42,017 bases of DNA, taken from contig NZ_QFRW01000319.1 of NCBI RefSeq assembly GCF_003265355.1, positions 1 through 42,017 of the forward strand, read 5' to 3'. The DNA comes from Glycomyces dulcitolivorans (GTDB lineage: Bacteria > Actinomycetota > Actinomycetes > Mycobacteriales > Micromonosporaceae). Positions 34,616 through 42,017 of the stretch are shown in pieces. Every line of letters begins with the position of its first letter. The first letter of the stretch is position 1. A program made the position numbers and the translations under genes. The notes below the pieces were generated by a model that worked only from the letters and a program-made list of their open reading frames with translations, did not search any database and was not told the origin of the DNA.

Positions 34616-34644
34616 GGTGGGCCGGTGGTGCGGACCGGCCCACC
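34616..34644 (-). terminator. Hairpin between the SBP gene and GH30 gene
   Basis: Perfect 11-bp inverted repeat GGTGGGCCGGT / ACCGGCCCACC with a 7-nt loop, just after the SBP stop codon. It may protect the SBP message or end most transcripts before GH30. The remaining gap to the GH30 start (34512-34615) shows no gene. Confidence 0.5.
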
Positions 34645-34654
34645 GGTCGGCGGG

Positions 34655-36313
34655 TCAGTTCTGCGTGCGTTCGAGCGCGGCGTTGATGGTGCCGATGAGC
34701 TGGTCGGCCCCGAGGCTCTCGGCCTCGGCGACGTACGCGTCCCAGTCGTCCACGACGGATCGCTGACCCGTGATGAACTCGGCCGTCGCCGCCTGGACTG
34801 CGTCCGAGAGCTGGGTCTGGAGCAGCGATGTCTGCTCGAGCTCGATCTCGTCCAGCTGGGCCGCCGGCGCGGTCGGCAGCTGCTCCTTGCCGTCCAACTG
34901 CCTCTCGGTCCAGTCCGCGATCTCCTCGGTCATCATCGACAGGACGAGGTCCTTCGACGAGCCGTTCGCGACCAGGAAGACGCCGTTGCTGTAGCCGTAG
35001 TCGGCGTTCAGCAGCTTCGGGGCGCCCGCGTTGATCGAGCTCCACGCGATGTCCTCGTTGAGGACGCGGGTCCCGTCGGACCCGCGGGTGAACGTCTCGC
35101 CCTCGACGCCCCACTGGGCGAACTCCAGGCCCTCGTCGGAGTAGTACAGCCAGTCGACGAGCTGCAGGAGCGCTTTGAAGTAGGGCTGCTCGGCCGCCTT
35201 GCTGCTGATCAGGAGGCCGGAGGTGAAGCGGCCGCTCGGGAGGTTCGAGCCGTCGGGGCCGCCGGGGATCGAGAGCAGCCGGATGGGAACGTCGCCCTTG
35301 TCGGCGTCGGCGAATTTGGTGCGGTACTCCACCAGCGTCTGGGTGTTTCCGGAGATCGCCGCCGTGCGGCCCGAGATGAACTTCTGGACCGCCTGGTCGT
35401 CGTTCTGGGTGACCTCGGGGTCGAGCGTCCCGGCCGCGATGAGCCCTGCGGCGTAGGAGACGAGTTCCCTGTACTCCTCGGTGGCCCCGGTGAACACGTA
35501 TGCTCCGGCCGATTCGTCGTAGTGAGTGTTCGCGTAGCCCCATCCGGCCGACGTGCCGTAGTTGACGGCCATCACGTTGAGCAGCGATCCGAGGGTCCTG
35601 GAGTCGGTCCAGCGGTCGGACATCGCGTAGTCGATCTCGGGGTTCGCCTCCTGCACCTGCTGGAGCTGCTGCTGGAACTCGTCCCAGGTGGCGGGATCCT
35701 CGGCGAGGCCGGCCCGCTCCCACATGTCCTCGCGGATCACCACCGAGTACTGCACGTCGGGCACTTCCCGGAGGCCGGGGAGGTGGTAGATCCCGCCGTC
35801 GGCCTGGCGCTTGTTCTCGAGGTCCTCCTGGAGGCCCCAGTCCTGGATCTTCTGCTGGAAATGGGGCATGTAGTGGAAGTAGCTGGAGACCGGGAGGATC
35901 GTTCCGCCCGAGATGAACTGCGTCTCGCTGCCTCCATAGGTGGAGGAGATGATGTCGGTCGCCTCGCCGCTGCCGATGAGCAGGGACTTCTTCTGATCGA
36001 AGTCGGCCATCGGGATGTCGGTGCGGGAGAAGGTGACGTTGTGGTCGTCTTTGAGGTGCCGGAAGAACGACCAGTCGTCCTGGACCGGGTAGTTGGTGTG
36101 GTCGCGGTACATGAGCGAGAACTCGACCGGCTCGGTCGCCTTGAAGGTGACGCCCACGCCGTAGTCCTCCATGGCGCCGACTGACTGCGCCTTGTCGATG
36201 GTGGCGCGGTCGCCGACGGCGTCGTCGCTCGGGCCGTCGGAGCATCCGGCGAGGGCGACCTCGCACGCGGCGACGCCGGCGAGGCCCACGAGGGCTCTGC
36301 GGGTGATGGACAT
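34655..36313 (-). CDS. LplA-type oligosaccharide-binding lipoprotein
   Basis: 552-aa large solute-binding protein of the LplA/YtcQ type (usual 500-560 aa). Signal TRRALVGLAGVAACEVA with lipobox LAGC (Cys at about residue 24), probably Tat-exported. The mature protein has SLMYRDHTNYPVQDDWSFF and repeated aromatic/acidic stretches. ATG with AGGAG 5 nt upstream. In firmicute xylan degraders, LplA with LplB and YtcP takes up aldouronates released by GH10/GH30 xylanases; here the same set precedes a GH30 glucuronoxylanase, so MeGlcA-xylo-oligosaccharides are the inferred cargo. It is transcribed after the two permeases, unusual compared with the two SBP-first operons in this window. Confidence 0.93.
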   Translation of the reverse strand: MSITRRALVGLAGVAACEVALAGCSDGPSDDAVGDRATIDKAQSVGAMEDYGVGVTFKATEPVEFSLMYRDHTNYPVQDDWSFFRHLKDDHNVTFSRTDIPMADFDQKKSLLIGSGEATDIISSTYGGSETQFISGGTILPVSSYFHYMPHFQQKIQDWGLQEDLENKRQADGGIYHLPGLREVPDVQYSVVIREDMWERAGLAEDPATWDEFQQQLQQVQEANPEIDYAMSDRWTDSRTLGSLLNVMAVNYGTSAGWGYANTHYDESAGAYVFTGATEEYRELVSYAAGLIAAGTLDPEVTQNDDQAVQKFISGRTAAISGNTQTLVEYRTKFADADKGDVPIRLLSIPGGPDGSNLPSGRFTSGLLISSKAAEQPYFKALLQLVDWLYYSDEGLEFAQWGVEGETFTRGSDGTRVLNEDIAWSSINAGAPKLLNADYGYSNGVFLVANGSSKDLVLSMMTEEIADWTERQLDGKEQLPTAPAAQLDEIELEQTSLLQTQLSDAVQAATAEFITGQRSVVDDWDAYVAEAESLGADQLIGTINAALERTQN

Positions 36314-36375
36314 GGTCTCTCCTATTCGGGAACGTCGTTGTTCGACGTGGAAGGGGATTCGGGATGGACGGGTCC

Positions 36376-37305
36376 TCAGCCCTTCACCGAGCCGAGCATC
36401 ACGCCCGAGACGAAGTAGCGCTGAATGAACGGATAGAGGCAGATGATCGGCAGGACGGTGAGCAGCATCGTCACGGCCTGGATGTTGGCGGCGACCTGGA
36501 CGGCCTCGCCCCCCTCGGCGATGTCCTGCGAGCCCGTCGCCGCGGCGATGAGATTGCGCAGATAGACCGTGACCGGGAAGAGCGACTTGTCGTCCATGTA
36601 GAGGAAGGCGCTGAACCACGAGTTCCAGAGGCCGACCGCGTAGAACAGCGTCATGGTCGCGAGCACCGCCTTGGACAGCGGCAGCACGATGCGGAAGAAG
36701 ACGCCGTAGGTCGAGAGGCCGTCGATCGCCGCCGCCTCTTCGAGCTCGGTCGGGAAGTTCTCGAAGAACGCCTTCATCACCAGCAGGTTGAAGACGCTCA
36801 GTGCGCCCGGCACCACGACCGCCCAGATGCTGTTGCGCCAGCCGAGGTAGCTGGCGATGAGGATGTAGTTCGGGATGAGTCCGCCGCCGAAGAACATCGT
36901 GAACACGGCGATGCCGACGAAGAACGCCCGGCCCTTCAAGTGCGGCTTGCTGAGCGCGTAGGCGTAGGTGGAGGTGATCGCCATGGCGATGACGGTGCCG
37001 ACGACGGTGTAGAGGAAGGTGTTCGCGTAGTTCGTCCAGAACAGGTCGTCTGCGAGCACAACCCGGAAAGTGTCGAGATTGAACCCGCGCGGGACGAGGT
37101 TCACCTCGCCTGCCGCGATATGGCCCTCCGAGGAGAACGACTTCGCGACGAGGTTCACGAACGGATACAGGGTCACGGCGCACACGAGCAGGAGCGCGAT
37201 CGCATTGGCGACGCGGAAGACACGGTAGCCGGGCGACTCCCGGATGACTCCGGTCGAGCTGCGGACGTGGGCGATGTCCGGCTTCTGGGGCAGGGGTTCG
37301 GTCAC
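36376..37305 (-). CDS. ABC transporter permease (YtcP/MalG type)
   Basis: 309 aa, about six membrane helices after a 30-residue cytoplasmic tail; EAA loop EEAAAIDGLSTYGVFFRIVLP; ending GVMLGSVKG, typical of YtcP. The GTG at 37305 overlaps the stop of the LplB-type gene (GTGA, 37302-37305); another GTG lies one codon upstream. A 62-nt gap to the SBP gene contains a small inverted repeat (ACGTCG-TTGTT-CGACGT, 36332-36348). It works with the 37302-38330 and 34655-36313 products. Confidence 0.93.
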   Translation of the reverse strand: MTEPLPQKPDIAHVRSSTGVIRESPGYRVFRVANAIALLLVCAVTLYPFVNLVAKSFSSEGHIAAGEVNLVPRGFNLDTFRVVLADDLFWTNYANTFLYTVVGTVIAMAITSTYAYALSKPHLKGRAFFVGIAVFTMFFGGGLIPNYILIASYLGWRNSIWAVVVPGALSVFNLLVMKAFFENFPTELEEAAAIDGLSTYGVFFRIVLPLSKAVLATMTLFYAVGLWNSWFSAFLYMDDKSLFPVTVYLRNLIAAATGSQDIAEGGEAVQVAANIQAVTMLLTVLPIICLYPFIQRYFVSGVMLGSVKG

Positions 37306-38330
37306 CACAGCGAGGTTCCAACCATTCGACGGGAGAGGCCGTTCGCGAACAGCACCAGGACGAGGCCGATGACGGCCTCGAAGAGGCCGATCGCCGTGCC
37401 GTAGGAGAACTGGGCCGACTGGATGCCGACGCGGTAGAGATAGGTCGCGATGACGTCGCCAGTCGAGTAGACGAGCGGGTTCTGCAGCAGCAGCACCTTC
37501 TCGAATCCCACGGACATGAACGAGCCGATGTTGAGGATGAGGAGCACCATCATCGTCGGGCGGATGCCCGGCAGCGTGATGTGCCACGTCTGCCGCCACC
37601 GGCCGGCGCCGTCCACGCGTGCCGCCTCGTAGAGCTGGTCGTCGATCGTGGTGAGTGCGGCGAGGTACAGGATGGTCCCCCATCCGACGGTCTGCCAGAC
37701 CTCCGACGACACATAGATCGTGCGGAACCACTCCGGTCGCTGCATGAACGGCACCGGATCGGCGCCCATGGCCGCGACTACCTGGTTCACCGTGCCGTCG
37801 AGCGCCGTCAGCTGCAGCACGAGTCCCGCAACGATCACGATCGACATGAAGTGCGGCAGGTAGGAGATGGTCTGCACGATCCGCTTGAAGCGGCGCGACC
37901 GCAGCTCGTTGAGCATGAGCGCGAGGACGATCGGCAGCGGGAAGGTGACCAGGAGCGTGAGCCCGCCGAGGATGGCCGTGTTCCAGAAGACGTTCCAGAA
38001 CTGCTGGTTCGTGATGAAGGCCTGGAAGTAGTAGAAGCCCACCCATTCGTCGCCGAAGATCGACCCGCCGGGGCGAAACCGCCGGAACGCGATGACGTTC
38101 CCGAGCATCGGGATGTACTTGAACACCAGCAGGAACACGAACGGCACGACCAGGAACGTGTACAGCCGCCAATCGCGGGCGATGGCGCGCCGCCACGTCC
38201 GCCTCGCGCGCGGTCTCGGGCCCGGGCGAGAGCGGTGCCGCATCATCGACCGGATCGGGCTCACCTCCGCCTCGCCCGCCGACGGCGGGTCGCTGCCGGG
38301 CATTCGTTGCGATGCAACGGACTGGGTCAT
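37302..38330 (-). CDS. ABC transporter permease (LplB/MalF type)
   Basis: 342 aa. A cytoplasmic N-terminus rich in Arg/Pro (about 1-60) is followed by six membrane helices (LYTFLVVPFVFLLVFKYIP first) and the LplB-like phrase FKYIPMLGNVIAFRRF; EAA loop YEAARVDGAGRWRQTWHITLP. I chose the ATG at 38330 because GGAG lies 6 nt upstream; the frame begins 13 codons earlier without a ribosome site. An odd palindrome CGTTGC-GAT-GCAACG occurs inside the first codons (38305-38319). It starts 42 nt after the Gfo/Idh gene, so it belongs to the same operon. Confidence 0.92.
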   Translation of the reverse strand: MTQSVASQRMPGSDPPSAGEAEVSPIRSMMRHRSRPGPRPRARRTWRRAIARDWRLYTFLVVPFVFLLVFKYIPMLGNVIAFRRFRPGGSIFGDEWVGFYYFQAFITNQQFWNVFWNTAILGGLTLLVTFPLPIVLALMLNELRSRRFKRIVQTISYLPHFMSIVIVAGLVLQLTALDGTVNQVVAAMGADPVPFMQRPEWFRTIYVSSEVWQTVGWGTILYLAALTTIDDQLYEAARVDGAGRWRQTWHITLPGIRPTMMVLLILNIGSFMSVGFEKVLLLQNPLVYSTGDVIATYLYRVGIQSAQFSYGTAIGLFEAVIGLVLVLFANGLSRRMVGTSLW

Positions 38331-38372
38331 TCGGATCTCCACATCTTTGTGGTCGGCGGCCTTCGGCACCTG

Positions 38373-39434
38373 TTACGGGGCGAGGATGAGGGCGTCGGCC
38401 TGGGCCTGCAGGCTGAGTTCGGCGGCCTGCAGCGCGTGCGCCTGGGTCATCGCGGTCTCAGTGCGGTCGATGCAGTCGCGGACCAACCGTCCGAAGTAGG
38501 GGAAGCCGGTCATGCCGTTCGCGTTGAACCGGTACTGGCCCCCGTGGTTCACGAGCAGGACCTGGCCGCCGCCGTTGTCGGTGCCGATGTCGATGTACTT
38601 GCGCAGCTCGATGTAGCCGTCGGTGCCCAGCAGGAGCGTGCGCCCGTCGCCGAAGACGCCCAGGCCGTCAGGGGTGAACCAGTCCACGCGCACATAGCCC
38701 GTGGTGCCGTTGTCGAGCACGACGTGGGCGTCGCCGAAGTCCTGCAGGCCAGGGGTCTCGGGGTGGGCGTAGTTCGCGACCGTCGCGGCCGACACGCGCC
38801 CGCCGGCCGCGCCGGTGTAATAGAGCATCTGCTCGAAGTTGTGGCTGCCGATGTCGCAGAGGATGCCGCCGTACTGCGCCGGGTCGTAGAACCAGTCCGG
38901 CCGTCCGCCGCCGATCCGGTGCGGGCCGAAGCACACCACCTGCACGACCCTGCCGATCGCACCGCGCTCGACGAGCTGGCCCGCCAGGATCGCGGCCTCG
39001 GAGTGGATCCGCTCGCCGTAGTACACCGCGTACTTGCGGCCCGTGCGGGCGGTCGCCTCGCGGACGGCCTCGAGCTGCCCGAACGTGGTCAGCGGCGCCT
39101 TGTCGGCGAAGGCGTCCTTCCCGGCCTCGATGGCGCGCAGGCCGATCGGCGCCCGCTCGGAGGGTATCGCCGCCGTCGCGACGAGGCGCACGTCCGGGTC
39201 GTCGAGCACCTCCTGCTCCGAGGAGGCGACGCGCGCGGTCGGGTACCGCTCCGCGAACGCGGCGGCCCGCCCGGGGTCGCTGTCGAAGACCATCGTGATG
39301 GTCGCGCCCGCGCCGATGAGGCCCTCGGTCATGCCGTAGATGTGGCCGTGGTCGAGGCCGACTGCCGCGAAGGCGAACTCCCCGGGCTCGACGACGGGCT
39401 GCGGAAGGGGGTCGAAGGTGTACGGGTGGTTCAC
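38373..39434 (-). CDS. Gfo/Idh/MocA-family oxidoreductase
   Basis: 353 aa. Rossmann domain with an unusual start (FAAVGLDHGHIYGM, residues 22-35) and a substrate domain with CDIGSHNFEQMLYY. The family E-K-P is Asp111-Lys112-Ala here (FADKAP), so the catalytic Lys is kept. Substrate unknown; in this operon (importer plus glucuronoxylanase) a uronate, xylose or related sugar is plausible. The GTG start has GAGGAG 9 nt upstream. The gene follows a cupin remnant and precedes the permease genes. Confidence 0.88.
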   Translation of the reverse strand: MNHPYTFDPLPQPVVEPGEFAFAAVGLDHGHIYGMTEGLIGAGATITMVFDSDPGRAAAFAERYPTARVASSEQEVLDDPDVRLVATAAIPSERAPIGLRAIEAGKDAFADKAPLTTFGQLEAVREATARTGRKYAVYYGERIHSEAAILAGQLVERGAIGRVVQVVCFGPHRIGGGRPDWFYDPAQYGGILCDIGSHNFEQMLYYTGAAGGRVSAATVANYAHPETPGLQDFGDAHVVLDNGTTGYVRVDWFTPDGLGVFGDGRTLLLGTDGYIELRKYIDIGTDNGGGQVLLVNHGGQYRFNANGMTGFPYFGRLVRDCIDRTETAMTQAHALQAAELSLQAQADALILAP

Positions 39435-39447
39435 TGCGGAGTGCTCC

Positions 39448-39629
39448 TCAATCGGTGATGTCGTAGGTGCGCAGGCGGCCGCACATGCCGAACCCGCGCT
39501 CGCCTGCGTAGGGGACCGCCTGGCGCACGCGAGCCTCGCTCAGGTGCGCGAGATCGCCGCGCGCTCGGCGCTCTCGTAGACGTCGAGGTGCGACAGGGAC
39601 GTCCCTCCGGGGAATGAGGAAGCGGTCAT
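39448..39629 (-). pseudogene. Internal-deletion remnant of a cupin-domain protein
   Basis: Both ends of a familiar actinobacterial cupin protein are present but the middle is gone. The start MTASSFPGGTSLSHLDVYES overlaps the stop of the upstream Gfo/Idh gene (ATGA, 39626-39629). About 25 codons later the sequence jumps, out of frame, to the C-terminus (GDLAHLSEARVRQAVPYAGE, then RGFGMCGRLRTYDITD). From memory, full-length homologues are about 300-330 aa, so roughly 250-270 codons were lost. In frame, the start gives only a 29-aa peptide. The neighbouring genes keep operon spacing, so the deletion seems recent and not polar. Confidence 0.72.
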
Positions 39630-40756
39630 GACGCCGCCTCGGCGAGTGAGTGCTGCTTCTGGTGGAAGCGCGGTGCTCGCTCCACGAGGCGGCCGGACCG
39701 GTAGTAGGGGTCGTCGGCCTGGAGCGGCAGCGGCACGAACGTCCGCTCGATGCCCGCCTTGTAGATCGCGGTGACCACCTCGATCGCCGCCCGGCCGTCC
39801 CGCCCGTCCGCGATCGGCGCGCGCCCCTCGCGGATCGCCGACAGCAGGTCCCCGATCTGCCCCGCGTGCCCGGTGTGGCGCAGCGGTTCACGCTGGGCCA
39901 CAAGCGCTTCGATCGCGGCTACGCGCTCGGGGTCGCCGCCCCGCTCGGGGAACCCGGCCCCGTTGGACCGCTCCGCGACCGCCTTCCACGGCTGGGACAC
40001 GCGTGCCTTCGCACCCTGGACCACGATCTCCTGCTCCTCGCCGTGGTGCACCACCGAACTCGTCAGCTGCGCGAGCCCCTGTTCGAACCTGAGCACTGCC
40101 ACCGAGAGATCCTCGACCTCGCTGTTGCCGTGCTGCGCGTTCGCGAGCATCGCCGTGACCTCGGTGGGGCGACCCAGCATCCACAGCAGCAGGTCGATGT
40201 GGTGGATGGCGTGGTTGAGAGTGCAGCCGCCGCCCTCCTTCTCCCAGGTGCCGCGCCACCACAGGTCGTAGTACGGCAGGCCGCGCCACCAGGCCGAGTC
40301 CACCCGCACGTGCGAGACGGACCCGAGGAGCCCCGAGTCGAGGACGCCCTTGAGCGTGGCGAGGTCGTCGCGGAAGCGGTTCTGCGCCACCACCGAGAGC
40401 AGCTTCCCCGAGCGCTCCTGCGCGGCGAGCATCGCGTCGCACTCCTCCAGCGACGGCGCCATCGGCTTCTCCACCAGGACGTTCACGCCCGCGTCCAGCG
40501 CCGCCACCGACAGCGCCGCGTGGGTGGACGGCGGCGTCGCGATGCTCACCAGGTCAAGGTCCGCTTCCGCGATCATCCGCAGTGGATCGTCGTACCCGAC
40601 CGCCTCGGCCAGCCCGAACGACGCGGCCTTCTCCGCGGCCTTGCCCTCCACCGCATCGGCGAGCGCGACGATCTCGCACTCCTTCGGGAAGGCGAGATAC
40701 CCGCCGACGTGCGCGCCCGCGATCCCGCCGGTCCCGATGATTCCGATTCTGAGCAT
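39626..40756 (-). CDS. Gfo/Idh/MocA-family oxidoreductase
   Basis: 376 aa with canonical motifs: GIIGTGGIAGAHVGG (residues 5-19), catalytic Glu96-Lys97-Pro98 in LVEKPMAPS, and GGGCTLNHAIHHIDLLLW in the substrate domain, where the conserved His residues sit. It probably oxidises or epimerises a sugar or uronate with NAD(P). ATG with GAGGA 4 nt upstream. First gene of the GH30/Lpl operon, divergent from the LacI at 40869 with a large inverted repeat between them. It differs clearly from the two other Gfo/Idh proteins of the window. Confidence 0.93.
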   Translation of the reverse strand: MLRIGIIGTGGIAGAHVGGYLAFPKECEIVALADAVEGKAAEKAASFGLAEAVGYDDPLRMIAEADLDLVSIATPPSTHAALSVAALDAGVNVLVEKPMAPSLEECDAMLAAQERSGKLLSVVAQNRFRDDLATLKGVLDSGLLGSVSHVRVDSAWWRGLPYYDLWWRGTWEKEGGGCTLNHAIHHIDLLLWMLGRPTEVTAMLANAQHGNSEVEDLSVAVLRFEQGLAQLTSSVVHHGEEQEIVVQGAKARVSQPWKAVAERSNGAGFPERGGDPERVAAIEALVAQREPLRHTGHAGQIGDLLSAIREGRAPIADGRDGRAAIEVVTAIYKAGIERTFVPLPLQADDPYYRSGRLVERAPRFHQKQHSLAEAAS

Positions 40757-40770
40757 GGTTCCTCGCGATT

Positions 40771-40799
40771 CCTACTACGTATTACTAAGACGTAGTAGG
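40771..40799. promoter_or_regulatory. 29-bp operator-like inverted repeat in a divergent promoter
   Basis: CCTACTACGT (40771-40780) and its exact complement ACGTAGTAGG (40790-40799) flank a 9-nt spacer; a further GTAGTAT follows. This lies between the first gene of the GH30 operon and the divergent LacI gene. TAGTAT at 40800-40805 could be the -10 of lacI (64-nt leader). The long spacer is unusual for a single LacI dimer site; two overlapping TACGTA-type half-operators are possible. Confidence 0.65.
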
Positions 40800-40868
40800 T
40801 AGTATGAGCACGGCGCGCCCGCCCGGTCAAGGTCTCCGTGTGGGATTCTCACGATGGAGGATGCAGGT

Positions 40869-41864
40869 ATGGGGAAACGGCCGACCAGTCACGACGTCGC
40901 TCGACTCGCGGGGGTCTCGCAGTCGACCGTCTCGTTCGTGTTCACCGGGCGCGAGGGCATCTCGACCCCCACCCGGGAGAAGGTATTGCGGGCGGCCGCC
41001 GAACTCAGCTACCGGCCCAATCTCGCCGCCCGATCCATGCGCACGCAGCGGACCGGGCGGCTCGCGGTCGTCATCCCGTTCCCGGGGCTGAACCTCGGAT
41101 CGCTCCTGGAGGGCGCGGTGACCACCGCGCGCGAGGCCGGCTACACGGTCGAAGTCGTCAACCTGTCGGACGAGTCCGACGAGGCCGCGCGCGAGGTCGA
41201 CACCCTGCTCGGCTCCTTCGAGTACGAGGGCGTCCTCTCGTTCTCTCCGCTCCCGAAGCCAGGGCTGCCGTCCGCGGAGTCCGCTCCCGCGTTCCTGGCG
41301 CTCACCGAGTTCGACGAGGAGATGCATGCGATCGGGGCGTTCAGCGACGCACGTCCCCTCGTGGAGATGATGGAGCATCTCGTCGGTCTCGGGCACCGGC
41401 GCTTCCTCCACATCGCGGGCGCTTCCGACTACCCCGCGGCCGTCGCGCGCCGCGATGCCTACCTCGCCACGGTCGAACGGCTCGGGCTGGAGTCCGTCGG
41501 CGTCGTGGGCGGCAACTGGAGCGGCATCCACGCGAGGGAGTGCGTCGAGGCGCTCGCGGACGACGTCCTCCCGCTCGCGATCATCGCCGCGAACGACGTC
41601 CTCGCCGCCGGCGCCATCCGTGCCGCGGTCCAGCGCGGATGGTCCGTTCCGGGGGACGTGAGCGTGACGGGATGGGACGATGTCGCGCTGAGCCTGCACT
41701 TCCTTCCGTCCATCACGACGGTGTCCCAGGACCGGCGGCGCCTCGGCGCCTACTCGATGCGCCGCCTCGTCGCCGCGATCCGCGGCGACGAGGCTCCCGA
41801 ACTCGAGACCGACCTGCAGCAGGTCATTTGGCGCGAGTCGGTCGCACCGCCCCGCCCGCGCTGA
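40869..41864 (+). CDS. LacI-family regulator of the GH30/Lpl operon
   Basis: 331 aa: HTH (about residues 5-28, PTSHDVARLAGVSQSTVSFV), hinge helix LSYRPNLAARSM, effector domain ending VIWRESVAPP. The ATG at 40869 has GGAGG 8 nt upstream; an ATG five codons earlier has no ribosome site. Divergent from the oxidoreductase-permease-SBP-GH30 operon across a 10+10-bp inverted repeat, so it is the likely repressor of this operon. Its recognition helix (QSTVSF) differs from the other LacI proteins here. Confidence 0.93.
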   Translation: MGKRPTSHDVARLAGVSQSTVSFVFTGREGISTPTREKVLRAAAELSYRPNLAARSMRTQRTGRLAVVIPFPGLNLGSLLEGAVTTAREAGYTVEVVNLSDESDEAAREVDTLLGSFEYEGVLSFSPLPKPGLPSAESAPAFLALTEFDEEMHAIGAFSDARPLVEMMEHLVGLGHRRFLHIAGASDYPAAVARRDAYLATVERLGLESVGVVGGNWSGIHARECVEALADDVLPLAIIAANDVLAAGAIRAAVQRGWSVPGDVSVTGWDDVALSLHFLPSITTVSQDRRRLGAYSMRRLVAAIRGDEAPELETDLQQVIWRESVAPPRPR

Positions 41865-41896
41865 GCGCGCGGTTCGCGAATGGAAGCGTCGACTCC

Positions 41897-42017
41897 TCAC
41901 TGCCGCTTGATGAACCGGTATGCGGTCCCGGCTTCGGCGTCGAAGGTGACGAGCCCGTCCTCCTCGGCGGCCTGGAAGCCGGAGGCGGCCAGCGGCGCGT
42001 CGGCGCGGACGCGCACC
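41897..42017 (-). CDS. C-terminal fragment of a protein cut by the window edge
   Basis: Thirty-nine codons read VRVRADAPLAASGFQAAEED, then GLVTFDAEAGTAYRFIKRQ, to a TGA at 41897. The rest lies beyond the window. The beta-rich ending resembles C-terminal domains of glycoside hydrolases (for example GH95-like), but this is too short to assign. It converges on the LacI gene with a 32-nt gap. Confidence 0.6.
   Translation of the reverse strand, partial: VRVRADAPLAASGFQAAEEDGLVTFDAEAGTAYRFIKRQ

Noticed and set aside
38305-38319. CGTTGC-GAT-GCAACG as an operator
   Set aside because: It is inside the first codons of the permease gene within an operon with only a 42-nt gap upstream; odd centre and position make a LacI-type operator unlikely.
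1-42017. CRISPR arrays, insertion sequences, tRNA genes, phage genes
   Set aside because: No regularly spaced repeats, transposase or integrase motifs, cloverleaf-like sequences or phage-type proteins were seen on either strand.

Overview
The window is very GC-rich DNA with strong actinobacterial codon bias, frequent GTG/TTG starts, LacI-family repressors paired with sugar ABC importers, Tat and lipoprotein signals, and an AfsR/SARP-type remnant. This points to a saprophytic, probably filamentous actinomycete (Glycomyces- or Micromonospora-like; genus not determinable from this sequence alone). It is a plant-polysaccharide utilisation region. I found no rRNA, tRNA, CRISPR or intact mobile element.

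Layout. 0-11 kb is a mixed accessory zone: LacI regulator; TetR regulator divergent from a serine beta-lactamase-fold hydrolase; a secreted protein resembling the C-terminal half of large S8 peptidases; a Gal80-like Gfo/Idh protein divergent from an AraC regulator; an AfsR-type remnant; and a dienelactone hydrolase followed by an FAD monooxygenase. 11-28 kb is a first saccharide locus: two secreted alginate-lyase-fold proteins (one with an AbfB/CBM42 domain), a LacI repressor, an operon SBP-permease-permease-GH51-GH43, and two divergent GH42-type beta-galactosidases. One LacI-type operator (GCGTGATCGCTCACGC) occurs twice, in front of the lyase genes and between the SBP operon and the GH42 operon, tying the locus into one regulon. 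28-33 kb is a second importer (SBP and two permeases) ending in a decayed GntR/FCD gene, with a divergent LacI gene and its own 16-bp operator.

33-42 kb is a third locus: LacI divergent from an operon Gfo/Idh - cupin remnant - Gfo/Idh - LplB-type permease - YtcP-type permease - LplA-type SBP - secreted GH30 subfamily-8-like glucuronoxylanase. The GH30 protein carries a CBM6/35-like module inserted inside its catalytic barrel. The expected flow is extracellular cutting of glucuronoxylan, import of aldouronate-type oligosaccharides, and intracellular processing; the last step is inference. A gene fragment leaves the window at the right edge.

None of the three importers has its own ATPase gene, so a shared MsiK-type ATPase elsewhere is expected. 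The most interesting items are the GH30 with a domain insertion, the two-operator LacI regulon combining alginate-lyase-fold proteins with arabinofuranosidase and galactosidases, the Gal80-like protein lacking the catalytic lysine, and three genes caught in decay.
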